64,000 nucleotides of DNA from assembly GCF_014655715.1 (NCBI RefSeq), contig NZ_BNBM01000023.1:111025-175024 (forward strand), given 5' to 3'. The translations under genes were made by a program, and so were the position numbers. The notes beneath the pieces were generated by a model. That model worked only from the letters and a program-made list of their open reading frames with translations, did not search any database and was not told where the DNA came from. The stretch is from Streptomyces lanatus. GTDB lineage: Bacteria; Actinomycetota; Actinomycetes; Streptomycetales; Streptomycetaceae. Positions 8,132 through 16,773 of this stretch are shown in pieces. The number at the start of each line of letters is the position of its first letter. The stretch's first letter is position 1.

Positions 8132-9955
8132 TCAGCCCTCCGCCCTCTCCTCGATCGCCGCCGGCCGCTGCTGCGCGGCGCGGATGCGGTCGATGTCGAG
8201 CTTGGTGCTGCGGTCGAAGCGGTAGATGCCGTTGCGTTCCTGGAAGACGTCGGTGAGCTGGGTGTAGCAGTAGCCGAACATGTCACGGTCGTCGAGCAGT
8301 ACGCCGGTGAGGCCGGTGAAGCGGGCGTGGAACTCCTCCTCGTCGCGGACGCGTTCGCCGTAGCCCCAGGACTCGGTGCGGTCCTCGCCGGACTGCGCGG
8401 CGGCCGCCTCGGGGTCCCACCAGATGCCGCCGAACTCGCTGACGAAGTAAGGCTGTCCGCCGTACGGCAGTGAGTAAGGGGCGCCGCTCTCATGGGCGTT
8501 GACGAACGGGGCGTCCTTCGCCAGCCCCGACATCAGCTCGCGGAAGGCTTCGGGGTCCTGCTCGTAGTGGTGTGAGTCGTAGATGTCGGTCTCGGCGACG
8601 CGGTGGGCGTAGCCGGAGGCGTCGATCACCGGGCGGCTGGTGTCCATGGCCTTCGTGGCCAGGAACATCGCGCGGGTGACGTCGTCGAGCCGGGTGATGC
8701 GGTCGTGGAGCTTCTGGTACGTCTCGTTGAGCGGGCACCAGCCGATGATCGAGGGGTGGGAGTAGTCCCGTTCGACGGCTTCGAGCCACTGGGCGACGTA
8801 CGAGGCGTCGGGCTGCTGGTTGTCGCCCGAGGAGCCGCCGATCTCGCAGCCCCAGTCGCCGAACTCGCCCCAGACCAGGTAGCCGAGACGATCGGCGTGG
8901 TGGAGGAAGCGCTCTTCGAACACCTTCTGGTGGAGCCGGGCCCCGTTGAAGCCGGCCTCCATGGCCAGCTCGATGTCGCGTACGAGGGCTTCGTCGGTCG
9001 GCGCTGTCATCAGCCCGTCCGGGTACCAGCCCTGGTCGAGGACGAGGCGTTGGAAGACGGGGCGGCCGTTGAGCAGGACGGCCTTGCCGCGCAGGCCGAC
9101 GGCACGCAGACCGGCGTAGCTCTCGGCGGTGTCGACGATCTGCCCGTTCGCGTCGAGGAGTTCCAGGCGCAGGTCGTACAGGTGCGGGTCCTCGGGGCTC
9201 CACTCGCGGCGCCGGTCGTCGGGGACGGGCAGGTGCAGGCGTGGGGCCAGGTCGAGGTCGGCGCGTGCCTCGGCGCGGCTCACCTCGCCGTCGGCGTCGC
9301 TGAGGACGGCACGTACCCGGTGGCCGGGGCGGTTGCCGGAGATCGGGAGTTCGAGGTGGAAGGCGGAGCCGGCGAGGTCGGGGGTGATGCGGGGGCGCCG
9401 CAGGTGCAGGTCGGGGACGGGCTCCAGCCAGACGGTCTGCCAGATGCCGGTCACGCGGGTGTAGTTGCAGTCGTGGTTGGCGTACTGGATCGCCTGCTTG
9501 CCGCGGGCCTGCGGGCCGGACTTGGGGTCGCGGGCCCGGACGGTGATGACGACCTCCTCACCGCTGCCCGCGATGTCGCCGAGGTCGGCGGTGAAGGGGG
9601 TGAAGCCGCCGCGGTGGCGGGCGACCTGATTGCCGTCGGCCCACACGGTGGTGTCATGGTCGACGGCTCCGAAGTGCAGCAGCACGCGGCGTCCCGCCCA
9701 CTCGGCGGGCAGGGTGAGGGCGCGCCGGTACCAGACGGCCTCCAGGAAGTCGGTGTCACCGATGCCGGACAGCTCGGACTCGGGCGGGAAGGGTACGAGG
9801 ATCTCGTCGCGCAGCTCGCGGCCGAGCAGGCCGCGTTCGAGCCCGCTGTCCCCTCGGTCGGTCTCGAACTGCCAGGCGCCGTTCAGGTTGAGCCAGTCGC
9901 GTCGCACGAACTGCGGTCGCGGGTACTCCGGGCGCGGTACGGAGGGGGTGGGCAC
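8132..9955 (-). CDS. Cytosolic GH2 beta-glycosidase
   Basis: A 607-residue glycoside hydrolase family 2 enzyme without signal peptide, likely hydrolysing imported beta-galactosides, beta-glucuronides or arabinopyranosides. The sugar-binding jelly roll spans about 15-180 (LNLNGAWQFETD; GIWQTVWLEP), an Ig-like domain about 185-285 and the TIM barrel from about 290. WCPLNET near 406-412 supplies the acid/base Glu (about E411). VSEFGG near 505-510 supplies the nucleophile Glu (about E507). The start is the GTG at 9955 with GGAG five bases before it. It sits 64 bases downstream of the ABC-importer operon in the same direction and is probably co-transcribed, making it the intracellular step after import. 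Confidence 0.9.
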   Translation of the reverse strand: MPTPSVPRPEYPRPQFVRRDWLNLNGAWQFETDRGDSGLERGLLGRELRDEILVPFPPESELSGIGDTDFLEAVWYRRALTLPAEWAGRRVLLHFGAVDHDTTVWADGNQVARHRGGFTPFTADLGDIAGSGEEVVITVRARDPKSGPQARGKQAIQYANHDCNYTRVTGIWQTVWLEPVPDLHLRRPRITPDLAGSAFHLELPISGNRPGHRVRAVLSDADGEVSRAEARADLDLAPRLHLPVPDDRRREWSPEDPHLYDLRLELLDANGQIVDTAESYAGLRAVGLRGKAVLLNGRPVFQRLVLDQGWYPDGLMTAPTDEALVRDIELAMEAGFNGARLHQKVFEERFLHHADRLGYLVWGEFGDWGCEIGGSSGDNQQPDASYVAQWLEAVERDYSHPSIIGWCPLNETYQKLHDRITRLDDVTRAMFLATKAMDTSRPVIDASGYAHRVAETDIYDSHHYEQDPEAFRELMSGLAKDAPFVNAHESGAPYSLPYGGQPYFVSEFGGIWWDPEAAAAQSGEDRTESWGYGERVRDEEEFHARFTGLTGVLLDDRDMFGYCYTQLTDVFQERNGIYRFDRSTKLDIDRIRAAQQRPAAIEERAEG

Positions 9956-10019
9956 ACATGCTCCAGTCGATCGGGGGCCGGCGGGAGGCCGCCGGCCTGT
10001 GCGTACGGCGGGGGTGGGG

Positions 10020-10919
10020 TCAGGAGCCGCCGAGGCCGGTGGTGGCCACGGAGTCGACGATGCGGCGCTGGAAGAAGAGGAACACCACGATCAAAGGCAG
10101 CGCCGCCAGCAGCGCGGACGCCATGGACTGGGCGTACTGGATGCCGAAGGCGTCCTTGACGGTGGCCAGGCCCACGGGGAGGGTCATCAGGTCGGGGTCG
10201 TTGGTGACGATGAACGGCCACATGAAGTTGTTCCACGCCCCGATGAAGACGAAGATCGCGACGGCGGCGACGATCGGCCTCGACAGCGGCAGCACGATCG
10301 ACAGGAACACCCGCAGCTCGGAGGCCCCGTCCATGCGGGCCGCGTCCTCCAGCTCACGCGGGATGCCGTCGAAGAAGCGCTTGAGGATGAAGACCATCAT
10401 GGGCGCGACGACCTGCGGCAGGATGACCGCCGCGTAGGTGTCCACCAGGTTGAACAACAGCATCTGCTCGAAGAGCGGTACGACGAGCAGTTGCGGCGGC
10501 ACGAGGATCGCGGCGACGGTGACGGCGAGCAGGGTCCGGCGGCCGCGGAAGGTGCCGCGCGAGAAGCCGTACGCGGCGAGCGTGGAGACGACGACCGTGA
10601 TCAGGGTGACGATGCCTGCGATGAGGAAGCTGTTGAAGGCCCAGACGGTGACGTTCCCGCGTTCGAGGATCTGCTGGTACGCCTCGGTCGTGAAGGCGCC
10701 TTTGATCGGGGACAGGCCCGGCGACGCGGCGTCCTGCTCGCTCTGCACCGAGGTGGCGACGGCCCAGATGAACGGCAGCAGCCAGACGGCGGCGAGGACG
10801 GCCAGCGCGGTGCCGGCCAGGACGCGCGGCAGCCGGCCGTGGCCGAGGACCAGGGAGGGTTCGGCGGGCGCCAAGGGGGGACGGCGCCGCGGGCGAAGGG
10901 GTGTTGCGGTGGCGGACAC
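10020..10919 (-). CDS. CUT1 ABC sugar importer, MalG-type permease
   Basis: Inner-membrane permease of about 299 residues with six hydrophobic segments. The cytoplasmic coupling motif EDAARMDGASELRVFLSIVL is the EAA loop that contacts the ATPase. The start is the GTG at 10919, with AGGAGG overlapping the end of the upstream permease gene (two bases between them), so translation is coupled. No ATPase gene is present nearby. In Streptomyces such importers usually borrow the shared ATPase MsiK (family knowledge). Confidence 0.9.
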   Translation of the reverse strand: MSATATPLRPRRRPPLAPAEPSLVLGHGRLPRVLAGTALAVLAAVWLLPFIWAVATSVQSEQDAASPGLSPIKGAFTTEAYQQILERGNVTVWAFNSFLIAGIVTLITVVVSTLAAYGFSRGTFRGRRTLLAVTVAAILVPPQLLVVPLFEQMLLFNLVDTYAAVILPQVVAPMMVFILKRFFDGIPRELEDAARMDGASELRVFLSIVLPLSRPIVAAVAIFVFIGAWNNFMWPFIVTNDPDLMTLPVGLATVKDAFGIQYAQSMASALLAALPLIVVFLFFQRRIVDSVATTGLGGS

Positions 10920-10921
10920 GG

Positions 10922-11872
10922 TCAGTCCTCCTGGCGGAAGAGACGCAGTTGCACTAGCGAGACGACGATGACGAGGGCGAAGAAGAGGTAGGAGACGGCG
11001 GAGGCGTAGCCGAGCCGGTAGCCGGTGAAGCCGACGTCGTAGACGTATTCCAGGACCGGGCGGGTGGAGGCGTTCGGGCCGCCCTTGGTGAGGATGTAGA
11101 TCTGGTCGAACACCTTGAGCGAGGCGAGGACTTGCAGCATGGCGACCAGTGCGGTGGTCCGGCGCAGCTGCGGCAGGGTGATGGACCACAGGCGCCGCCA
11201 GGCGCCGGCGCCGTCCAGTGCCGCCGCCTCGTAGAAGGTTGAAGGCAGGGACTGGAGGGCGGCGAGGTAGAGCAGGAAGTTGAAGCCGACCGTCCACCAG
11301 ACTGTGAGGGCGGCGATCGACCACATGGCGACGGACTCGTCGGAGAGCCAGCCGACGGGCGCCATGCCGAGGGTGTCGAGGAACTGGTTGGCAAAGCCGA
11401 GTTCGGGCTGGTAGAGCCAGGTCCAGATGAGCGTCACGACGGTGACGGGCAGCAGGTAGGGGGCGAAGAAGGCCAGACGCCAGGCCCATTGCCCGGCGAG
11501 GCCGCTGTGCACCAGCAGGGCCATCGCCAGTGCGATCAGCACCAGCGGGACGCTGGAGATGGCGGTGAAGACGACCGTGTTGCCGAGGCTGCTCCAGACG
11601 TCGGGGTCGCCGAACGCCTCGGTGTAGTTGTCGAAGCCGACGAAGGCCGTGTCGTGCAGGGTCAGTGAGCTGTCGGTGAAGCTCATCCAGAGCCCGTGCA
11701 CGATGGGCCACACCAGGAACAGGGCGAAGACGAGCGCGAACGGCAGGACGAAGGCGAGGCCGGGGCCCTTGGCGGTGCGGCCGCCCTTGAGGCCGATACG
11801 GCGCAGTCCGCCGGGGCGGTCGGAGGCCGGGCCGGTCAGGGTGCCGGTGCCGGGAGGTGCGGTGGTGGTCAC
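10922..11872 (-). CDS. CUT1 ABC sugar importer, MalF-type permease
   Basis: Permease with about six membrane segments (FVLPFALVFALFLVWPIV first). The EAA loop is YEAAALDGAGAWRRLWSITL. Two in-frame GTG codons lie at 11881 and 11872. The second is preferred because AAGGAG lies eight bases before it, while the first is too close. It sits 21 bases after the binding-protein gene and two bases before the MalG-type gene in one operon. Confidence 0.9.
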   Translation of the reverse strand: MTTTAPPGTGTLTGPASDRPGGLRRIGLKGGRTAKGPGLAFVLPFALVFALFLVWPIVHGLWMSFTDSSLTLHDTAFVGFDNYTEAFGDPDVWSSLGNTVVFTAISSVPLVLIALAMALLVHSGLAGQWAWRLAFFAPYLLPVTVVTLIWTWLYQPELGFANQFLDTLGMAPVGWLSDESVAMWSIAALTVWWTVGFNFLLYLAALQSLPSTFYEAAALDGAGAWRRLWSITLPQLRRTTALVAMLQVLASLKVFDQIYILTKGGPNASTRPVLEYVYDVGFTGYRLGYASAVSYLFFALVIVVSLVQLRLFRQED

Positions 11873-11893
11873 GTGGGTCACTCCTTCTGCTCG

Positions 11894-13255
11894 TCAGGCC
11901 ACCGGGTTGGGCTGCCGGAGCAGCGTGTCCGCCTCGCGGACCATCTGGCGCACCGCCTTCTCGGCGGAGGTGTTGCCCAGCAGTGCCGCCTGCAGGGGCT
12001 GGCACATCCGGTTCTGGAAGTTCGATGCGGCCCCGGCGAACCAGTTCGGCGGGTCGAGCACCGCCACCTCGCCGGCGTCCGCGTAGGAGGACTGCGGGTC
12101 GAGGGCGGCGTACTCCGGTTCTGCGAGCACGGGCTGGTAGGCGGGGATGTGACCGGCGCTCGCCCAGGTGAGGCTCTGCTTGACCATGGCCGCGATGTAC
12201 CGGTGTGCCTCGCGGCGCCGCTGCGGATCGGGGTTCTCCTGATGCGGGAGGACGAAGCTGTGGCTGTCGGTGTAGACGCCCGGCTTGTCGAAGACCTGGG
12301 GGAACGGGGCGGCGCCGAGCGGGATGCCGGACTTCTTCAGCGTGGGCAGCTCCCACTCGCCGGTCATGATCATGCCGCCGCGGCCACCGATGAATCCGGC
12401 CGTCGCGCCGTTGTAGTCCAGGTTGTTGGGGTTGGTGCGGCCGTCGAAGAGCTGCTGCATGAAGGTGACCACGTGGATGGCGGCGTCGACGTCGATCTGC
12501 GGTGGGCCGCCGTCCGGCAGGGTGAAGGCGGAGCCGGTCTGGGCGTAGAGGGCGGCGAACTGCCGCCAGTTCTGGGCCGTGTCGGTGACGTGGCCGAACA
12601 GGATGCCCTTCTGTCCGGTCGCCTTCGCGAGCGCCTTGCCGGCGTCGAGCAGGGCGTCCGGGGAGCCCATCGGGGCCAGTTCACCGGAGGAGTCGAGGAG
12701 TCCGGCCTTGTCGGCGGCCTCCTTGTCGTAGAACACGATGAAGGGGTGGACGTCGAGCGGGATGGCGTAGACGGTGTTCTCGTGCCGCGTCCGGGACCAG
12801 ACGGCCGGTGCGAAGTCCTTCTCGCTGACGCCGAATTCGGCGAGCAGGTCCAGGTCGAAGGGGTCGAGGAGGCCGCCGGGCGCATAGCCAGCCAGTCGGG
12901 ACAGGTGCAGGATCGCGACGTCGGAGGCCCGGCCGCCGGCGGCCGACATGGCCAGCTTGGTGTAGTACGAGGGGCCCCAGTCCAGGATCGTCCGCTCCAC
13001 CTCGAACCCCTGGGGGCCCTTGGAGGCGGCCTTGATCATGTCGTCCATCAGCATGCCGTCGCCGCCCTGGAACAGATCCCAGACGCTCAGCGCCGAGGCG
13101 TCGGCCGCGGCCGGTGAGGCGCAGCCGGACAGCGGGCCTGCGGCGAGCAGCGCACCCGCGGCGGCGGTGCCGTCGCGCAGCAGTCGGCGGCGGGTGAGAG
13201 CAGGTGCCGCAGCGGGTGCGGGCGTTGGTGGTGAAGCGGAGAAGCGGGTGAACAT
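11894..13255 (-). CDS. ABC importer sugar-binding lipoprotein
   Basis: First gene of the importer operon and its specificity subunit, 453 residues. It has a twin-arginine motif (TRRRLLRDG, about 21-29) followed by a lipobox PLSGC with Cys about 45, so it should be exported by Tat and anchored as a lipoprotein. The body is a cluster-B/CUT1 extracellular binding protein (LSVWDLFQGGDG; GWELP-like MTGEWELPTL). The ATG at 13255 has GGAAGG six bases upstream. The promoter region contains the operator at 13376, so the divergent LacI protein likely represses it. The ligand is unknown; the neighbouring enzymes suggest an oligosaccharide released by the secreted glycosidases. Confidence 0.88.
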   Translation of the reverse strand: MFTRFSASPPTPAPAAAPALTRRRLLRDGTAAAGALLAAGPLSGCASPAAADASALSVWDLFQGGDGMLMDDMIKAASKGPQGFEVERTILDWGPSYYTKLAMSAAGGRASDVAILHLSRLAGYAPGGLLDPFDLDLLAEFGVSEKDFAPAVWSRTRHENTVYAIPLDVHPFIVFYDKEAADKAGLLDSSGELAPMGSPDALLDAGKALAKATGQKGILFGHVTDTAQNWRQFAALYAQTGSAFTLPDGGPPQIDVDAAIHVVTFMQQLFDGRTNPNNLDYNGATAGFIGGRGGMIMTGEWELPTLKKSGIPLGAAPFPQVFDKPGVYTDSHSFVLPHQENPDPQRRREAHRYIAAMVKQSLTWASAGHIPAYQPVLAEPEYAALDPQSSYADAGEVAVLDPPNWFAGAASNFQNRMCQPLQAALLGNTSAEKAVRQMVREADTLLRQPNPVA

Positions 13256-13375
13256 CGCGGACCTTCCGACGGCCGGACACGCATGCCGGACCGACGGTGG
13301 ACCAGCCGTCTCAAGGGCGGTCCACCGCCTGGGCCAGGCGGGGGCGCACCGGTCGAGCCGATGCGATGGCTAGTT

Positions 13376-13392
13376 TTTACATCGATGTACAT
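13376..13392. promoter_or_regulatory. LacI-type operator between importer operon and lacI-family gene
   Basis: TTTACATCGATGTACAT, with the perfect core TACATCGATGTA at 13378-13389, is identical to the sequence at 6438. It lies about 120 bases before both divergent start codons, so it can control the importer and the regulator itself. Confidence 0.8.
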
Positions 13393-13515
13393 TGGCTGTA
13401 AAGAGCCAGGAGGCGCGGCCGGAAATCGGGGGCCGAACGGGCCGGGTGGACGCACCGCCGATCCGCGACCTGCCGGGACATAAACTCAGCAGCGCTGAGG
13501 GGCAGGGAGGTTCCG

Positions 13516-14622
13516 GTGGCACGACCAAGGATCAAGGACGTCGCGCGGCTCGCGGGCGTGTCGGAGAAGACGGTCTCCAACGTCATCAACGACTACACCC
13601 ACGTCTCCGACCGGACCAGACGTGCCGTCCGCGATGCCATCGAGGAACTCGGATACAAGGTGAACCTGGCCGGTCGCCATCTGCGCCAGGGCCGCACCGG
13701 CATCATCGCGCTCGTCATCCCCGAACTGGACGTCCCCTACTTCGCCGAGCTCGCCCGGCACGTCATCCGCGAGGCGGAGCGGCGCTCCCTGACGGTGCTG
13801 ATCCACCAGACCGGCGCGGACCGCGATCACGAGCTGGCGGCACTGACCGGGTTCGGCTCCAGTTTCGTCGACGGAGTCATCCTCAGCCCGCTCGCCCTCA
13901 CCTCCGACGACCTGCGCGACAGTGCGGGTGCACCGCCCACCGTGCTGATCGGCGAACTGCTGGAGGAAGGCGCCGACCACGTCGCCATCGACAACGAGAA
14001 AGCGGCACGGGAAGCCACCGAGCACCTGCTCGGCCTCGGCCGCCGCTCCATCATGGTCATCGGCGGACGCGACGACGCGCGCCTGGGCACGGCCGAGGCC
14101 CGTACCCGCGGCTACCGCGCCGCACTCGCCGAAGCGGGCGTCGCCTACGACCCGGCCGCCCTCCTGCCCGTCGAGTCCTTCCGGACGCCCGACGGCGCCG
14201 AGTCGCTGGCCCGGGCACTGAGCGAGGGCGCCCGCCCCGACGCCCTGCTGTGCCTCAACGACCAGCTGGCGCTGGGCGCGCTGCGCACCCTGCACGAGCA
14301 CGGCATCCGGGTTCCCGAGGAAGTCGCCGTCATCGGCTTCGACGACGTCGAGGCCGGACGCTTCAGCGTCCCCACGCTCAGCACCGTCGCCCCCGACAAG
14401 GCCGCGGTCGCCCAGGTCGCCGTCGAACTCCTGCAACGCCGGATGGACGAGGCCATGGGATCCGCCTCGACGGACGCCTCCTCGACCGTCGTGCGGTCAC
14501 CTCAGGACCTCGTGGTGGCGCATCGGCTGGTGCTTCGGGAGAGCACGGAAGGGGTCAGCGGAGTGCTGCGTTCGGAGGCAGGCTGGGACCGTCAGGGGCA
14601 GGGCGCTGCCGGACGCGAATGA
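13516..14622 (+). CDS. LacI-family transcriptional regulator
   Basis: A 368-residue repressor. The N-terminal HTH IKDVARLAGVSEKTVSNVIN (about 6-25) is followed by the hinge helix LAGRHLRQGRTG and a periplasmic-binding-like effector domain (VIGFDDVEAG near 278-287). The GTG at 13516 has GGGAGG six bases before it. It is divergent from the ABC importer with one shared palindrome. It is similar in layout to the second LacI protein at 28110. The C-terminal 30 residues after LVLRES are not conserved. Confidence 0.92.
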   Translation: MARPRIKDVARLAGVSEKTVSNVINDYTHVSDRTRRAVRDAIEELGYKVNLAGRHLRQGRTGIIALVIPELDVPYFAELARHVIREAERRSLTVLIHQTGADRDHELAALTGFGSSFVDGVILSPLALTSDDLRDSAGAPPTVLIGELLEEGADHVAIDNEKAAREATEHLLGLGRRSIMVIGGRDDARLGTAEARTRGYRAALAEAGVAYDPAALLPVESFRTPDGAESLARALSEGARPDALLCLNDQLALGALRTLHEHGIRVPEEVAVIGFDDVEAGRFSVPTLSTVAPDKAAVAQVAVELLQRRMDEAMGSASTDASSTVVRSPQDLVVAHRLVLRESTEGVSGVLRSEAGWDRQGQGAAGRE

Positions 14623-16113
14623 CGCCTCGCCCCTCAACAGTCGAGCGGGCCCGCCGCAGCGATCTCCCGGTCGTGGGACACGAGAGGGCGTCGGGGTACC
14701 CGGGCAGGGCGTGGCTGCGATCGCGCTGATCGATCGACGCGTCGGCAAGAGTCTCGGGCGAGCAGTCGATCGTGTCGGCACCGATGCTCGGCGGAAGGGA
14801 TCCCGCTCATGGCGGTCAGCGACTCCGATCCGGTCGAGGCCGAACTGGACCCGGCGGCGGTAAGGCGCCACAGGCTGCTCTTCAGGCGGTGCAGCGGCGC
14901 AAGAACCCTCCGCTCCCGCGCACCGACATCAGCGTCACCGACGAGGCGGCCGTGAGGCGGGCGGTGAAAGCGGCCGCGCTCGGAAACGCCATGGAGTGGT
15001 TCGACTTCGGGATCTACAGCTATCTCGCGGTCACCATCGGTCACGTCTTCTTCCCCTCCAGCACCGACACCGTGCAGCTGCTGTCGTCGTTCGCGACTTC
15101 GCGGTGTCCTTCCTGGTGCGCCCGATCGGCGGCATGGTCTTCGGCCCGATGGGCGACAAGGTCGGCCGCAAGAAGGTCCTCGCCCTCACGATGATCATGA
15201 TGGCGATCGGTACCTGCGCCATCGGCCTGAGCCCGTCGTACGCCGCGATCGGCTTCTGGGCCCCGGTTCTGCTGATCTTCTTCCGGCTCGTCCAGGGCTT
15301 CTCCACGGGCGGTGAGTACGGCGGCGCGTCCACGTTCATCGCCGAGTACGCACCGGACAAACGACGCGGTTTCTACGGCAGTTTCCTGGAGTTGGGCACG
15401 CTGGCCGGGTACGTCGGCGCCGCGGGGCTGGTCACGGTCATGACCTCGCTGCTGGGCAGTGGCGGCATGGAGTCCTGGGGTTGGCGGGTGCCGTTCCTGG
15501 TCGCCGGTCCGCTCGGGCTGGTCGGTCTCCATCTCCGGCTGAGGCTGGACGAGACGCCCGCGTTCCAGAGGCTGGAGGACGAGTCCCTGCACCGCGCCTC
15601 CGATGCTGCCTCCGTGGTCGAGACGACCGCCAAGGGCGACCTGGCGAAGATCTTCCGCGAGTACTGGCCGACCCTGATCCTCTGCATCTGCCTCGTCGGT
15701 GCCTACAACATCGGCGACTACATGCTCCTGTCGTACATGCCGACGTACCTCTCGGACGAGATGGGCTACTCCGAGACGCACGGCCTGCTGATCCTGATCG
15801 CCACGATGGCCGTGCTGATGGCGATCATCAACCAGGTGGGACGGCTCTGCGACAGGCTGGGCCGCAAGCCGCTGCTGATGGCCGGCATGCTCGGCTTCCT
15901 CGTCCTGTCCCTCCCGGCGTTCCTGCTGGTCAGGCAGGGCAGCCTGGTGTCGGCGGCGACGCTGATGCTGGGGCTGTCGATGGTGTGCCTGCTCGGCACC
16001 ATGGAGCTGTCCAGCCGATCACTGGCGGCGTGTGTCTGACCGCTACTTAAGGCACCTGTGACGGCAGCCTGAACTGGATTGCCCCGGGTCTGCTCGTGCG
16101 CGACCATCCTCGG

Positions 16114-16416
16114 ATGGATACGGATGAGGGCCGGAAGCTGGTGCGGGTTGTGCAGACGTGTTCTGCCTGCCCGTCGCAGTGGGATGCCTGGACGGTAGAC
16201 GGCCAGTACTTGTATCTCCGATACCGGCATGGCGAGGGCTGCGTCGAGTGGCATCCTGGCCCGGACCCTGATGCCGACACTTCAGACTCTTGGAACGAGG
16301 GCCTCTCGGGGCTCCTGACCGAATGGGACGACGGCACCGGTAGTGGTGCCATCAGCCTTGAGGACTTCCTCGCGGCAGCGGGCCTGGCGTTGGCACCGGG
16401 CGCCTCGGTGAGCTGA
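16114..16416 (+). CDS. Small acidic protein of unknown function
   Basis: About 100 residues from ATG 16114 (another ATG lies at 16096). It contains CSACPSQWDAW, YLYLRYRHGEGCVEW and an acidic C-terminal half (DPDADTSDSWNEG; EDFLAAAGLAL). I do not recognise the family. It reads as a compact cytosolic protein, possibly related to small immunity-type or SMI-like proteins, but this is only an impression. It is carried within the insertion that breaks the MFS gene. Confidence 0.5.
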   Translation: MDTDEGRKLVRVVQTCSACPSQWDAWTVDGQYLYLRYRHGEGCVEWHPGPDPDADTSDSWNEGLSGLLTEWDDGTGSGAISLEDFLAAAGLALAPGASVS

Positions 16417-16431
16417 CGTCGTTGCACGCGG

Positions 16432-16577
16432 TCATGCGCGGAGCCAGATGACCAGGGCCGCCGCGGTGACGGTGCCGAGGAAGACGTATCCGCGCTTGTC
16501 GTAACGGGTCGCAACGGCACGCAAGTTCTTCAGTTTGTTGATAGCCCTCTCGACGGTATTGCGCTTCTTGTACCGGG
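16432..16577 (-). pseudogene. IS5-family transposase, C-terminal fragment
   Basis: The frame reads ARYKKRNTVERAINKLKNLR then AVATRYDKRGYVFLG...ALVIWLRA and stops at 16432. VERxxNKLK with ATRYDK is the end of the DDE domain of IS5-type transposases (the E of VER is catalytic). The rest of the gene is missing. Confidence 0.75.
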
Positions 16578-16773
16578 CGACGTGACGGGCACCGACCTGA
16601 TGCCCGCGTACTACGTCATGGCCGCATCCGTGGTCGGTGTGATCGCCGTGGCCTGCATGAAGGAGACGGCGGGTCAACCACTGGCGGGTTCGCGGCCGTC
16701 GGTCGCGCCACGCTGGAGGAGGCTGCCGAGCTGGTGGAGGACCAGGCACCGGCACCGCGGTTCTGAGGGTCGC

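Larger units (their letters stand above)
16008..16577. mobile_element. Insertion inside the MFS pseudogene
   Basis: The two ends of the MFS gene (LLGTM and TGTDLMPAYY) border this 570-bp segment, which holds a small plus-strand gene and an IS5-type fragment on the minus strand. About 40 residues of the transporter are missing at the junction, so insertion was accompanied by deletion. Confidence 0.6.
14809..16766 (+). pseudogene. MHS-family (ProP-like) MFS transporter, broken by frameshifts and an insertion
   Basis: A good start (GGAAGG then ATG at 14809, MAVSDSDPVEAEL) soon loses frame. KAAALGNAMEWFDFGIYSYL continues in a second frame. Near 15093 one base is missing (the expected FATFAVSFLVRP is split), and the third frame then carries most of the transporter (PIGGMVFGPMGDKVGRKK; STGGEYGGASTFIAEYAP). 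At about 16006 (LLGTM) it is interrupted. The last helix resumes at about 16578 as TGTDLMPAYYVMAAS and ends at TGA 16766 after one more shift. Intact relatives import proline, betaine or organic acids with protons. This copy cannot be functional. Confidence 0.85.

Noticed and set aside
10920..12356. Single 778-codon frame covering the permease and much of the binding-protein region on the minus strand
   Set aside because: Only the last 299 codons (10020-10919) are coding; the rest is out of frame with the MalF-type permease and the binding protein, which are clear in other frames.
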